The translations under genes were made by a program, and so were the position numbers. The notes under the pieces were generated by a model. That model was not told where the DNA came from, ran no database searches, and worked only from the letters and a program-made list of their open reading frames with translations. Shown here piece by piece: positions 1 to 9,394 of a DNA stretch of 64,000 bases (its first letter is position 1; each line of letters begins with the position of its first letter). The stretch lies in contig NW_020825444.1 of assembly GCF_003286085.1 (NCBI RefSeq), forward strand, positions 120,138-184,137, given 5' to 3'. This stretch comes from Drosophila persimilis (taxonomy: Eukaryota > Arthropoda > Insecta > Diptera > Drosophilidae).

Positions 1-203
1 ACCGGGACTGCAAAAATGTCTGCCTGCATAGTCTCGTCTGCGCTTGGCGCCGTATTTCCTAGCTCATGCGTGTCTTCCATGATTTTTTTCACTGCTGTAC
101 GTAATTGGTGTATGTTGGCATCTTGATCAAAATATACGTTTTGCCTACGCAATATGTCGCTAAGTTCACTTTTGGTTTTCGCTCTTATGTCTGCATAGTT
201 CAT
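1..203 (-). CDS. Partial gag N-terminus of an LTR retrotransposon, cut by the window edge
   Basis: Reading the minus strand from an ATG at 203-201 gives an open frame of 67 codons that runs off the left edge without a stop. It begins MNYADIRAKTKSELSDIL and continues with basic and acidic residues, much like the SAP-like N-terminus of the gag ORF at 34271 (which has TLRQLRKLAISGG). The ATG is preceded on the minus strand by an 18-A run and by a leader resembling the one between LTR and gag of the 33.9 kb element. Inference: first part of a retrotransposon gag protein, a structural particle protein. No zinc knuckle or pol is visible because the rest lies outside the window. Confidence 0.5.
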   Translation of the reverse strand, partial: MNYADIRAKTKSELSDILRRQNVYFDQDANIHQLRTAVKKIMEDTHELGNTAPSADETMQADIFAVP

Positions 204-1090
204 CGCAGAGTTTTTTTTTTTTTTTTTTGGGCAAACCCCACACCTGATAAGTAAACTTTTAATCGCACGGTTTTTATTATATGTTCTTCTCTCTTGATCG
301 TCGTATATGAATGAATGTGTGTTGGCATATCGAGTACATTGGTATTTCTTATAATACTATCGATGAGTAAATCTTAAACTAATATTCAAATCTTATAAAC
401 TGATATTCATATCTTACATCTTTTAAAATCTTTTAAAAATTGGATAACGGAGGTTATTCACACTGGCGCTTCCATGGGGCTTACATGAAAAAAAGGCCAA
501 GCTTGTGAACAAACTTACACATTTTCCCCTCGCTTTCGGTAATTACATGGAAATGTAGATATTATGTAGCAATTGTGTCGTTTGCGTGTAGTTACCATGT
601 CAAGACATGAATTTAGTGGAATTTGTTCTTGACTGTTTTCGCATAAATCTTAATTTATAAGCAATGCAAAAAAGATATAAGCTCAAATTAAACCAGTCTT
701 GTATGAAATTGATTTGATAATTGGATTAAACTATAAGTTCAGAGAAGAAGGTCTTAGCTATCTAGTAATAACCAACCGAATATCAAAAACGTGGAATATG
801 ATGGAACTTGAATACAGATAGCTCGTCAGTATATTTAAGGTATATTTTTAAATTTGTGACGTAGATTCGGTATATTTGTGAGGGTCTGACGGTATATCTT
901 ATCGTTAAGTCCGCGGTCACACTGCACTGATTCCGTCTTTCGGATCATCGTATGGCTCACTATTGAATAGTTCTATTTTCGTTCGTTCATGAACGGACGA
1001 AACAACGGAATCCAACTCAGTTGGCGGTTGGCGCTTTTAACCGAATTTTCCGAGATTATCCAAAGGCGTGGGTGGCTTTTTGTGGTCCTT
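204..1090. other. AT-rich flank, probably leader and LTR of the left-edge element
   Basis: No gene is recognisable. A run of 18 T (211-228) lies next to the gag start. The minus-strand leader beyond it has a GTGTGGGG block reminiscent of the primer-site region of the 33.9 kb element. The rest is AT-rich with no long ORF. No second LTR copy is in the window, so LTR limits cannot be set. Confidence 0.3.
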
Positions 1091-1193
1091 TTTATACCCG
1101 ATACTCAAAATGAGTGTGGGGTATATTAGATTTGTGGTAAAAGTGGATGTGTGTAACGTCCAGAAGGAATCGCTTCCGACCCCATAAAGTATG
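1091..1193 (+). repeat. INE (DINE-1-like) 5' end fragment
   Basis: About 100 bp starting with the family's TTATACCCGATACT terminus, followed by its ATACTCA/TGAGT hairpin and the block ending in CCCATAAAGTATG. It stops before the GTCY microsatellite core, so this is a 5' remnant in plus orientation. Confidence 0.8.
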
Positions 1194-1832
1194 TGTAGCG
1201 CCATTTGCCTAATAATAATTCTAATAATCGCTCTTGGCGAATTCACCCCGCTTTGCCACCGTAGGTACAGAAGAAATTGTTTTAATATATGAAGCAAAGG
1301 CGAGAAAAATCCATGAAAACGAACGCACGCACTCCTTTTTTTCGTCGTATTAAAATACAAAATTGCAGTCACCCAAGTTGTTTCGGTATCTTTATTTAGA
1401 AAAACTATTCTAAAATTTCATGGCGCCCCCGGGTGGACTTGTAATTTAAACATATTAATTCAAGTGGAAGGCAAAAGTGACAGTGACACAGTGGAGAAAA
1501 GATAAACAGCCAAAATCTATTATACCTACATGTACATGCATATGTGCTGCAGCTAAATTGCCAAATTGACCGCGACGTGTGTGCAAAAAATTCCCTGTCT
1601 GCAGCTATATACAAAAGGAGATATATACATATACATACCATCTACCAAAGAAGATCCAAGTGGAGCATCCAGTATAAGAAGAGGAGAGTACAGCACCTGG
1701 AATTTCCAACCTTCTCAAGAGGTATTTGTGCAAAAAATTGAAAGCTCGATTGAAGACGAAAAGATTAAAAAACTCGCAATTATTGTCTTGCTGAAACAAT
1801 TACACCTCGCTTTCAATTCTTGGCACATACGT
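1194..1832. other. Unassigned region with a possible primer-binding site
   Basis: No convincing gene. At 1421 the sequence TGGCGCCCCCGGG directly follows ...ATTTCA; this has the form of an LTR end (CA) followed by a TGG-starting tRNA primer site. It may mark an old LTR-element boundary, but no second LTR was found. Confidence 0.25.
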
Positions 1833-2130
1833 ATGACCAAAGACTATACAATACCAAGATGTTGCATGAGGAACAAATTCTTTTTCAATTTTCGTTTGAC
1901 GCTTCATGGTACGGGCGCGCGGGGCTATTACTTAAATTCTCTTTTACGCTACCTTCGCCTCCGAAATGCTACTCGGCTTCGTCAATGCCTCGGTCAGCGT
2001 CGAGTCGGTGTGTCTCGAGAGAAAGAATACAAAAACAAAATATGAATCGTCTGCGTGCCGAAACCGTAGGGCAGCGTGGTCGCTGATGTCTTTGGCGCGG
2101 AACAGTGGGGACTCAGCCGAAATAGTAAAC
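1833..2130 (+). repeat. LTR-like block, copy 1 (plus)
   Basis: Starts GACCAAAGACTATACAATAC and runs to a block around 2080-2110 containing GATGTCTTTGG. The first ~135 bp recur nearly unchanged in reverse orientation at 13253-13389, next to the BEL/Pao element. A more diverged version of the whole unit lies inverted at 2290-2573. No ORF is supported. Best reading: a solo LTR or LTR fragment of a BEL-type family. Confidence 0.5.
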
Positions 2131-2289
2131 AAATTGTATGAGTGCTTTAGATAAATTTAATGTACGCATCTAATAGAGAATTTTCCAATCAAATTTTCAA
2201 GATAGTTTTAGTTTAGGAGATATAAGCACTCAAAGTTTATATATATGTAAGTACTCAATGCAAATATTTATTGAACTCATATTCACTAA

Positions 2290-2573
2290 CTAATTTAGCA
2301 AGCTGAGACGGCCAAAGGTCCCACTGTGCCGCTCCAAAGACATCGGCGATCCGCGACCACCGCTTCGACGGTGCTGAGGCTCGAGAGTCCAGAATTGCCG
2401 AACAGACGAAACCAATGGGCAGCGGGGTCGCGGTAGAGACGAAGTACAGGCGAAAAGGGAATTGAAACCCCGCGCGCTCCCTCGTGCCTTTTGGGTTCTA
2501 ATGTTAGGACCCGCCATAGAACAGCTTTTTGGTCGCTCATGCAACATCTTGGTATTTTATAGTCTTTGGTATG
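2290..2573 (-). repeat. LTR-like block, diverged copy 2 (minus)
   Basis: Read on the minus strand it begins ACCAAAGACTATAAAATACC, passes a GCGCGCGGGG block and ends with a GATGTCTTTGG segment, in the same order as copy 1 at 1833-2130 but with many substitutions. The pair forms an imperfect inverted repeat with ~160 bp between its arms. This looks like two related solo LTRs in opposite orientation rather than a foldback element. Confidence 0.45.
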
Positions 2574-2684
2574 ACATAGTAGAGCTCGATTGCATGCTGT
2601 AGTTAGAGTTGAGCATATATATTAATACATATATACATATGTACATCTAACCCTCTTGGACGCAATAACTACACATATAACTCA

Positions 2685-3405
2685 TTATACCCGATACTCA
2701 TAATGAGTATTGGGGTATATTAGATTTGTGGTAAAAGTGTATGTGTGTAACGTCCAGAAGGAATCGTTTCCGACCCCATAAAGTATATATATTCTTGATC
2801 AGCATCAATAGCCGAGTCGATTGAGCCATGTCTGTCTGTCCGTCCGTCCGTCTGTCCGTCTGTCTGAGTTCAAGGATCTCAGAACCCATAAGAGTTAGAG
2901 CAACCACACTCCTGTGATATCGGACCTTGACCGTTTTGTGTCAAAATTTCGCCACACCCCCTTCCGCCCCCGCAAAGGACGAAAATCTGAGGCAACCACA
3001 AATCTCAGAGACTGTTAAGGCTGTTAGAGTAACCAAATTTGGTACACACACTCCTTTAAGATGTCACTATAAAACGTATATCTCAGAATTTCGCCCCACC
3101 CCCATCCGGCCCCCACAAAGGACGAAAATCTGTTGCATCCACAATATTGCAGATTCGAGAAAATCTATCCGGTTGCTGAATCTGGATCAGATCAGATCAT
3201 TTTTATAGCCAAAAGGAACAAATCAATTTGCATTGGCTACGCAGCGCCCGACATCACGCTCAGACTGATTTTCTGTCTCTCTCGCACGCATTCTTTGTCG
3301 TGTCGTTTAATATTAGCGGCGTCTGCCGGAGGAGAGCCATACTGACTTAGTATCGGGTATAACTGTAGAGTTGCGGTGTCCGCAGCAACTCACAACGTTC
3401 CCCCT
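2685..3405 (+). repeat. INE (DINE-1-like), internally deleted
   Basis: Has both ends: the TTATACCCGATACT start, GTCTGTCC core, inverted AGTATCGGGTATAA near the 3' end, hairpin arms GAGTTGCGG/GCAACTC, and the tail ACAACGTTCCCCC. It is ~720 bp against ~1,130 bp for the full copy at 11709; the missing part lies just after the GTCY core. The tail runs into a T-run instead of CGTT. Confidence 0.85.
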
Positions 3406-3752
3406 TTTTTTAACTGCAATCGCTGTTGTAAAGTAGTGATCCTAGGCTGGGGTCAGTCTCAGTCTGCCCAGGGTCACCTACAGTTTATTTGTAAGTTGCT
3501 GGGACCTTGAGACTGGGGGGGGAGGTGGGTCGTTGGCGCAGGGATCGCCAAGCCGCCGTCAACGACGGGGCCTTCGGGAGAAATTAGGGGGGGGGAAGCG
3601 GGCGTTGGGTCGGGCGGCGCGAAACTCACCCGAGACGCTGCACTCCCCGACTTCAGCAGGGTAAAACCCCTGTTGCCAAGGTCGAGGTGGGCCGCGGGTC
3701 CGGGGAGATGAAGGAAAAGGATAAGGGGGGGGGGGGGGGGGGGGGGCGCCTC
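3406..3752. other. GC-rich unassigned region ending in poly-G
   Basis: No gene is supported; the reading frames here are low-complexity proline- or glycine-rich shadows. A segment at ~3650-3690 (CAGCAGGGTAAAACCCC) resembles the first part of the gypsy LTR that follows at 3753, so part of this stretch may be an older related LTR. A G-run of more than 20 bases (from ~3725) immediately precedes the LTR. Confidence 0.4.
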
Positions 3753-4420
3753 TGCCGAAACGCGTACCACTTCTCACTCCAGCAGGGTAAAACCCTGTTG
3801 CCAGAGTCAGAGCGGGAGCGTAGTGACCGAAAACAGTCAGGAAAACGGAAGGGGAGGGGGTGGAGAGATGACCGCAGTCGGTGGTCCGACCAGAGAAAAC
3901 AAATGGAAGCCAAAGAGTTCTTAATTATATGATCGAAGTTTTATTGGATTGATTCCCCTTGCACTCCCTTCTACTCCTACTACTACCTTGGCCATCGGCC
4001 AGCTCACCCGCTCTCTGGCGCGCGGCCGTTCAACACTTTTTCTTTATCTCTCCACTGTCCGCGACGTTCCGTCTTCGCTCGCTTCCAAAAATCGACCCCC
4101 TCTCTCGCCACGGTCGCTCGACGTTCTCCCCACGCCTAGCGCTCGTTTTCGGGCCAACGGGACTTTCTCGAAAGAGATCCGCTCTGCTGCCGGCTGAGCA
4201 TGGCTCTCTCTCCTCGCTGTTTTCTTTGCGGTTGTTCCGTGTAAGCTGGCCGTTTGGCGGGATTTCGGCTATGCAAAACTTAACTAGCTTATTTACTACC
4301 ATAGCATATGATTTTGACTAATACAAATCTCGCTCCATTGCGACTTACTATATTTTCAGGTTGTCTTATTAATCACTTAACTCTTGTTACTATGTGAGGC
4401 TCTCAGTATGGGTCCTCACA
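3753..4420 (-). repeat. 3' LTR of the gypsy element
   Basis: This ~668 bp sequence is repeated at 11374-13218. On the minus strand it starts TGTGAGGACCCATACTG and ends TTTCGGCA, giving TG...CA ends. It represents the empty state of the INE insertion site: CAACACTTTTTCTTTATC is continuous here but interrupted in the other LTR. Confidence 0.9.
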
Positions 4421-5447
4421 CCCTCTCCTTACTTCGGGGGGCCCGTGAGCGAATAGTCACTTTGCTCGTCTTGCTGATGTGGACCTGGAAGAAGGTGTTG
4501 TCCGCCTCTGCCAAGAATCGGACATCTTTACGCCGCGGGTTGACGAGTTGTGCCAGGAGCCGGGCTTTCAGGGTGTCTGGCAGCCGGCCGTCGGGCGTAC
4601 GTATTCTCCAATCCGCCTCCCCTGTCACCCAACGAACGGCTGGGTTGGGGGTCGACGTTTCTGGTATCTCCGGACGGCCGCCTTCGGGATGTAGGATGGC
4701 GTCCAGATCGCAGACGGCCGGTAGCTCTGCGTCTTCGGTGGCGATGTCTTCGGGACGCAGGATGGCGTCAAGGTTGCTGACGGCCGGTAGTCCTGCATCT
4801 TCGGGGGCGATGTCCAACCCGTCTATCCGTTCGAGAAGGTTGAGCATATCAAGGGCCCCGAAGAGTGCCGGAAGCGGTGGCTCTTCCCAGCGGAGCATCT
4901 CTTTTTCGAACTCCGTCGGCTCGAATTGCTGGCGGTATCCGCGTGCGGTGGCACCTGGCAGCCCGTCAGGGATAGTGATGGCCTCTGCCCCCTCGTCGGG
5001 GCTCGGACCCGGAGCGGTGAAGTCGGCTGCTTCTCCTACGGTGGCGTGTCCAGGGCCCTGCGCGTGCTCTTCGGCGACCTGGTCGGGGTTGACCTGGCTG
5101 GGGCCCTGAGCGTGGGTGAACGTGGCTCTGGCGACGTTGCCAGGGCTTGGGTCCCTGGCGTTGGTGGCCACGTCTCCTGTAATATTGACGTGATCGGGGT
5201 CTGAATCGTGCCCCTCGATGATCTGGTCGATGCGTGGCCAGCTTACGACGTCGCCGCATAAATTTTCCCAGCTGAGGACCTCTGGGTGGACTTGGCATTC
5301 TCGCGGAGTGGGGCGAAGAATCAGTTCCTCGATGATCTCCCAGTCGACTGGGGGCTCCGGCCTGGCTTTTGTCGTAGTTCTCCGTCGGCGGGGGTCTCTC
5401 GCATTCGATGAGCTGTGAATAGGAATGGACTTGTTGACTACAGGCAA
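4416..5447 (-). CDS. Extra 3' ORF of the gypsy element, unknown function
   Basis: An uninterrupted 343-codon frame lies downstream of integrase, where some gypsy-class elements carry a third ORF. The protein is acidic with proline/alanine-rich central repeats (GPSQVNPDQVAEEHAQGPGH and similar phrases around residues 95-160) and a basic C-terminus. It has no hydrophobic segment, signal peptide or coiled coil, so an envelope protein is unlikely. Its last codons coincide with the polypurine tract and its TGA stop is formed by the first bases of the LTR (TGTGA). Codon usage is GC-rich like the rest of the element. The intact length over 1 kb in an element with broken gag and pol frames suggests it is, or recently was, translated. 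I do not recognise a family. Confidence 0.7.
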   Translation of the reverse strand: MPVVNKSIPIHSSSNARDPRRRRTTTKARPEPPVDWEIIEELILRPTPRECQVHPEVLSWENLCGDVVSWPRIDQIIEGHDSDPDHVNITGDVATNARDPSPGNVARATFTHAQGPSQVNPDQVAEEHAQGPGHATVGEAADFTAPGPSPDEGAEAITIPDGLPGATARGYRQQFEPTEFEKEMLRWEEPPLPALFGALDMLNLLERIDGLDIAPEDAGLPAVSNLDAILRPEDIATEDAELPAVCDLDAILHPEGGRPEIPETSTPNPAVRWVTGEADWRIRTPDGRLPDTLKARLLAQLVNPRRKDVRFLAEADNTFFQVHISKTSKVTIRSRAPRSKERV

Positions 5448-5563
5448 GAAATACTTTGATACTCTATGAGTGCGGCGGAGCGGTTATAGACTTAATGAGA
5501 ATCTCCAAAATGTCGGCCTTGATTGGTCCCTTCGGTACAATCACGGTTTCGGTTTGCCCTTGA

Positions 5564-5855
5564 AGGAACAGCCACGCCCGCTTCGTTCGGTGCGTCGTTC
5601 TTCGAAGGATATCCGGGTCCCGGAAGCGGATGTGTCCAGGAGAAGCAGCCACGCACGCCTCGTTCGGTGCGTCGTTCCTCGCAAGATATCAGGGTTCCTG
5701 AAGCGGATGGGTCCAGGAGAAGCAGCCACGCACGCCTCGTTCGGTGCGTCGTTCCTCGCAAGATATCCGGGTTCCTGAAGCGGATGTGTCCAGGAGAAGC
5801 AGCCACGCACGCCTCGTTCGGTGCGTCGTTCCTCGCAAGATATCCGGGTTCCTGA
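5564..5855. repeat. 77-bp tandem repeat, about four copies
   Basis: Between integrase and the 3' ORF, a 77-bp unit (containing CCACGCACGCCTCGTTCGG and CAAGATATCCGGGTTCCTG) repeats at 5564, 5641, 5718 and 5795. Later copies are nearly identical. Because 77 is not a multiple of 3, all three frames stay open through the array, which explains the spurious ORFs here. Part of the same motif recurs in the protease-RT spacer near 8747 and 8815. Confidence 0.9.
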
Positions 5856-5923
5856 TTGGTTTCGTCTCTGTGTATCCGGGGTGTCAGCATCGTCGTGGCG
5901 GTTTGAGTAGATCTGCGTTGTAA

Positions 5924-7288
5924 TCAAGATTGTTGTATATTGGTTCGGTCAGGGTCGTCTTCACTGTCCGTCCTGATCTGGTCGGTCTTTTCGTCATCTT
6001 CGTCGATGGTCGGATAGAACGCCTTCAGGTCGTTCAAACTGGCTGATCGCTGCTTACGTCCGTTTAGAACCTGTAATCGGACGAGATTCGGAGAGAGAAA
6101 CTTGGTCACCCGGTATGGTCCCTCGAATTTCGAGGCCAACTTGGAGGCGAAGCCTTCGGCTGCTTTGGACAGAGTGTGGCGACGTAACATCACTTGGGAT
6201 CCAATAGCCGGTTTCCATTCCCTACGGCGGAGGTTGTAATGTCGTTTTTGCTCCTCTGATGCTTTGTCGCAGTTTGTTTTTACGATTTCGAACACCTCTC
6301 TCATCTGTCGTGCTCTGGTCTCCGGGTCGGCGATGCTAGTTCCCGTTCCTGGCGTAACCTCGTCATACAAGGCGCCTGGCAGTCTTGGCTCGCGACCTTG
6401 GATCAAAAACGCGGGGCTGAATCGCGTCGAATCGGACACGCTTGAGTTGATCGCGAGCGTGATTTCTGGCAAGAGCTCGTCCCAAGTGTTCTGTTTTCCG
6501 TCGATGAATTGCGCCACCATCGTTTTAATTGTTCTGTTCGCGCGTTCTGTTAGATTTTGTTGGGGAGTGTACGGGGCAGTATGCTGAAGTTCCATCCCTA
6601 GTCTTTTGCAGAATCCTTTGAACGATCGGCTGGTAAACTGTGCCCCATTGTCGCAAACGAAGGTACGAGGTGTACCAAAGCGGCTTAGGATTCTTTCTCG
6701 GAATGATCTTTCCAGGTGTGGCGTAGTTGCCTTGCGTAGAGGCACCAGTTCGACCCACTTACTAAATGCGTCGAAGAAAACCAGGAGGACGGTGTTTCCA
6801 TGTTTGGAGCGGGGCAACGGCCCAACAAAGTCGGCGCATAACACGCTGAAGGGTTCGTCAACTTGTCTGGTGAACATTTTCCCCGCCGGTTTGAACTGGC
6901 TCACCTTGTATTTTTGGCACACTACGCATTGGCGAACGTATCTGGCGACTTCTCGGAACAGGCCTGGCCAGTAGTACTTTTGGGCGACTCGTGTGCTTGT
7001 TTTTCGGATTCCTAGATGTCCGGCCGTCGGGTGGTCATGGCATTCTTTTAGTACGCGTCGTCTATGTTCTGCAGCGACGCAGAGTTTCCATGGGGTGGAG
7101 TCTTCCTCTTCGGGCACGGTGTGCAGGCGCCGATACAGTTGTCCACTCTCGCTTCGGTAGTCTTCATATTTGCCCGGCTGCTGCCTGATTATCGCCAACA
7201 TTTTCCTGATCCACTTACACTGTGACTCCTCCTCCAGAGCTTGATGTAGTAACTCCAATGGTTGGCGGGAAAGTGCATCTGCTACCAC
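5924..7288 (-). CDS. Integrase of the gypsy element
   Basis: A 454-codon frame carrying the 3' end of pol. It starts with the end of the RNase H linker (VADALSRQPL), followed by an HHCC zinc domain (AGHLGIRKT ... CVVCQKY, residues ~90-125). The catalytic core follows, with Asp in CADFVGPLP, Asp in FVCDNGAQFTS and Glu in NLTERANRTIKT. A C-terminal GPY/F-type module reads KFEGPYRVTKFLSPN (residues ~395-410). All catalytic residues are present, so this part looks functional. It inserts element cDNA into the genome. It is out of frame with the upstream RT because of a short deletion near 7300 (the expected linker after LELQQYQ is missing), so the element as a whole is probably not autonomous now. 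Confidence 0.9.
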   Translation of the reverse strand: MVADALSRQPLELLHQALEEESQCKWIRKMLAIIRQQPGKYEDYRSESGQLYRRLHTVPEEEDSTPWKLCVAAEHRRRVLKECHDHPTAGHLGIRKTSTRVAQKYYWPGLFREVARYVRQCVVCQKYKVSQFKPAGKMFTRQVDEPFSVLCADFVGPLPRSKHGNTVLLVFFDAFSKWVELVPLRKATTPHLERSFRERILSRFGTPRTFVCDNGAQFTSRSFKGFCKRLGMELQHTAPYTPQQNLTERANRTIKTMVAQFIDGKQNTWDELLPEITLAINSSVSDSTRFSPAFLIQGREPRLPGALYDEVTPGTGTSIADPETRARQMREVFEIVKTNCDKASEEQKRHYNLRRREWKPAIGSQVMLRRHTLSKAAEGFASKLASKFEGPYRVTKFLSPNLVRLQVLNGRKQRSASLNDLKAFYPTIDEDDEKTDQIRTDSEDDPDRTNIQQS

Positions 7289-8780
7289 GTTCTGCTTCCC
7301 TCGGCGATTGATACTGCTGCAGCTCTAAAGCCCAACGTGCTATCCGTCCAGTGGGGTTGTCGATCGAGTTGATCCATTTGAGGGCGAGATGGTCCGTGAT
7401 CACGTCAAATCGGTATCCTTCCAAGTAACAGCGCAGCTTGCGGATTGCCCACACTATAGCCAAGCATTCCTTCTCAGTAACGGAGTAGTTCTCCTCGGCT
7501 TTGGACAAGCGTCGACTCGCGTAGGCTATTACTCGTTCCTCGTCCCTTATCTTTTGTGTAAGGACGGCTCCTAATCCTTGTTCGCTAGCGTCGGTTTGCA
7601 ATGAGAATTTTTCAGAAAAATCAGGGCAGGCGAGGACCGGCGCTTCAGTTAACCTGATCTTCAACTCCTCGAAGGCTTTTTCCTGTTCTTCCGACCATTT
7701 CCATTGCCGATCTTTCCTTAACAACGCAGTCATGGGTTCTACTATTTCGGAAAAGTTGGGTACAAACCGCCGGTACCAGGAGGCCATACCGATGCATCGG
7801 CGAAGTTCCTTGACACCTGCCGGGGGTTTCAGGTTGCGCACTGCGGCGATCTTGTCAGGATCCGTGTGTATGCCGTTCCCGCTGATGACGTGTCCTAAAT
7901 ATTTCAGTCTGCGTTTGAAGAAGCTGCATTTGTCCTTGTTGAGTCGAAGATTAGCCTTGCGCAGCCGCTGTAGAACTGTCCCAAGATGCCGCATGTGGGC
8001 CTCCACGGTGTGCCCGATGACGATAATGTCATCAAGATAGGCGAATGCGTGTGGTTCCATGTCAGGGCCAATCACGCTATCCAGTGCTCGCTGGAAGGTC
8101 GCGCCGGCGGAGTGAAGGCCAAAAGGCATCACTTTCCAGTGAAACAATCCGCGGCCCGGCACGGTGAACGCCGTGCACTCGCGGCTGGTTGGGGCAAGCG
8201 GAATTTGCCAGTAGCCGCTCTTCAGGTCCAGGGTCGATATGTACCTGGCATCTCTCAGCTGTTCCAATATGTGTTGAATCCTGGGGAGGGGATACGCGTC
8301 GGGGATTGATCGCGCGTTCAACTGTCGGAAGTCTATGCACATCCTGATGTCACCTGTTTTCTTGCCCACGAGGACAATTGGGGCGCTATGTGGACTCTTC
8401 GAAGGTTCAATCTGCCCTTCCTTGAGCAGTTCGTCGACCTGTTTATTAATGACGGCTTGCATAGCGGGGTTTTTTGGATAATAACGTTGTTTTATAGGCT
8501 TGTTGTCGCGCATCACGATGGTGTGTTCTGCAATGGGGGACACTCCGCTGAGGCCGTCGAATTGTTTCAGTTCCTGTTGCAACCATTCGGTGATCCAGGG
8601 TTCCAGGGGTTCGTCGTCTTCGGGCTCGAATCCAGGGGTCAAAACGTCGGGCAATTGGGATATACTCACGGTGGCCACTGTTGCTCCTTGTGTCCGTTGC
8701 CGTTCCCTGGTGCGCCTACGGCGGGGCCCGTTGTCGCCGATGCCGGGTTCGGTACGTCGTCCCTCGCAAGTTTTTCCCAC
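7215..8780 (-). CDS. Reverse transcriptase and RNase H of the gypsy element
   Basis: A 521-codon frame. The first ~35 residues are read in the frame alternative to protease; genuine RT starts around PLEPWITEWLQQEL. RT motifs occur in order: KKTGDIRMCIDFRQLN, YPLPRIQHIL, LDLKSGYWQIPL, the strand WKVMPFGLHSA, and the catalytic box FAYLDDIIVIG (~residue 250). After the thumb comes RNase H with FSLQTDASEQGLGAVL, an ENYSVTEKECLAIVWA helix and FDVITDHLALKWI. The last ~35 residues after LELQQYQ are out of frame, owing to the deletion that separates this ORF from integrase. It copies element RNA into DNA in cytoplasmic particles. Its closest relative in the window is the RT at 18851-20131. Confidence 0.92.
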   Translation of the reverse strand: MGKTCEGRRTEPGIGDNGPRRRRTRERQRTQGATVATVSISQLPDVLTPGFEPEDDEPLEPWITEWLQQELKQFDGLSGVSPIAEHTIVMRDNKPIKQRYYPKNPAMQAVINKQVDELLKEGQIEPSKSPHSAPIVLVGKKTGDIRMCIDFRQLNARSIPDAYPLPRIQHILEQLRDARYISTLDLKSGYWQIPLAPTSRECTAFTVPGRGLFHWKVMPFGLHSAGATFQRALDSVIGPDMEPHAFAYLDDIIVIGHTVEAHMRHLGTVLQRLRKANLRLNKDKCSFFKRRLKYLGHVISGNGIHTDPDKIAAVRNLKPPAGVKELRRCIGMASWYRRFVPNFSEIVEPMTALLRKDRQWKWSEEQEKAFEELKIRLTEAPVLACPDFSEKFSLQTDASEQGLGAVLTQKIRDEERVIAYASRRLSKAEENYSVTEKECLAIVWAIRKLRCYLEGYRFDVITDHLALKWINSIDNPTGRIARWALELQQYQSPREAERGSRCTFPPTIGVTTSSSGGGVTV

Positions 8781-9394
8781 CTCACCATCATGGATCCCAG
8801 GGGATCGGCCACGCGCTCCTCGTTCGGCACGTCGTTCCTCGTCGGTTCTTGATGCTGGGCGACCCGGTCTCGGCTGAGATTCGTAGGTTGATCCAGGCGG
8901 GATGTGGATCCTATGTCTTGAGTCCTGGTATCATGGCTGTGTTTAAATTTCAGGCGCAAGGGGACTCCTCCACACTGCAGGGTCGCGTCTATTCCGCATA
9001 GGAAATCCATCCCGAGGAGGACGTCATCCAGCACGTCTTTCATTACTAGCACCGGCATCTTTACTTGTTGATCTCCTAGTCGTATGTCTGCCATCAGCGC
9101 CTGAGTCAATTCCCGGAGGGACCCATCCGCCAATCTGATCGTCGTTCGTACCATCGCTATACTCTGTCCGTTGTCCAGCTCCAGGGCTTTGCGTTCGCTA
9201 ACGAAGCTCCGTGTGGCGCCTGTGTCCAGAGTAGCGAGTAGGTCCTCTCCTTCCATGGTTACTTGCGCGCGAATTCGTCCTCTCTCCAGCCGCAGGGTTC
9301 CCTTTACTGCCTCGGGGTGGGAGTGGCGGTCTTCGCCCGGTCCCCTGCCGAGTGAAGCGCCTGTCCGTTTCCCGACGAATTCCTGCGACAGCAT
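8666..9394 (-). CDS. Retroviral-type aspartic protease of the gypsy element
   Basis: A 242-codon frame overlapping the end of gag. The protease active site is LLATLDTGATRSFV (~residue 55), with a flap-like region (IRLADGSLRELT) and the second conserved block DDVLLGMDFLCGID (~residue 130). C-terminal to it is a spacer that contains two degenerate repeats (TRNDVPNEERVA and ARDDVPNPASA) related to the 77-bp array downstream of integrase. It would cleave the gag-pol polyprotein. It is in a different frame from the RT that follows; either a natural frameshift site or an indel lies between 8666 and 8780. Confidence 0.85.
   Translation of the reverse strand: MLSQEFVGKRTGASLGRGPGEDRHSHPEAVKGTLRLERGRIRAQVTMEGEDLLATLDTGATRSFVSERKALELDNGQSIAMVRTTIRLADGSLRELTQALMADIRLGDQQVKMPVLVMKDVLDDVLLGMDFLCGIDATLQCGGVPLRLKFKHSHDTRTQDIGSTSRLDQPTNLSRDRVAQHQEPTRNDVPNEERVADPLGSMMVRWEKLARDDVPNPASATTGPAVGAPGNGNGHKEQQWPP

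Noticed and set aside
1833-2573. Foldback (FB) or MITE-type transposon with long inverted repeats
   Set aside because: The arms are strongly diverged and one arm recurs alone at 13253 beside a BEL element, which suits separate solo LTRs better.
2927-3208. Recurring ~60-90 codon ORFs containing CQNFATPPSAPAKDEN-type text in many places
   Set aside because: They are translations of the INE repeat, appear in both orientations and carry no conserved coding signal.
3725-3750. G-quadruplex or regulatory poly-G tract
   Set aside because: A run of more than 20 G next to an LTR is equally likely to be an assembly artefact or simple slippage; nothing else supports a function.
4416-5447. Envelope gene in the gypsy element
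   Set aside because: The 343-residue product has no signal peptide, transmembrane segment or furin-like site, so it is listed as an ORF of unknown function.
5492-5927. Overlapping ORFs of 102-132 codons in all frames
   Set aside because: They arise from the 77-bp tandem repeat, whose length is not a multiple of three, so every frame stays open.
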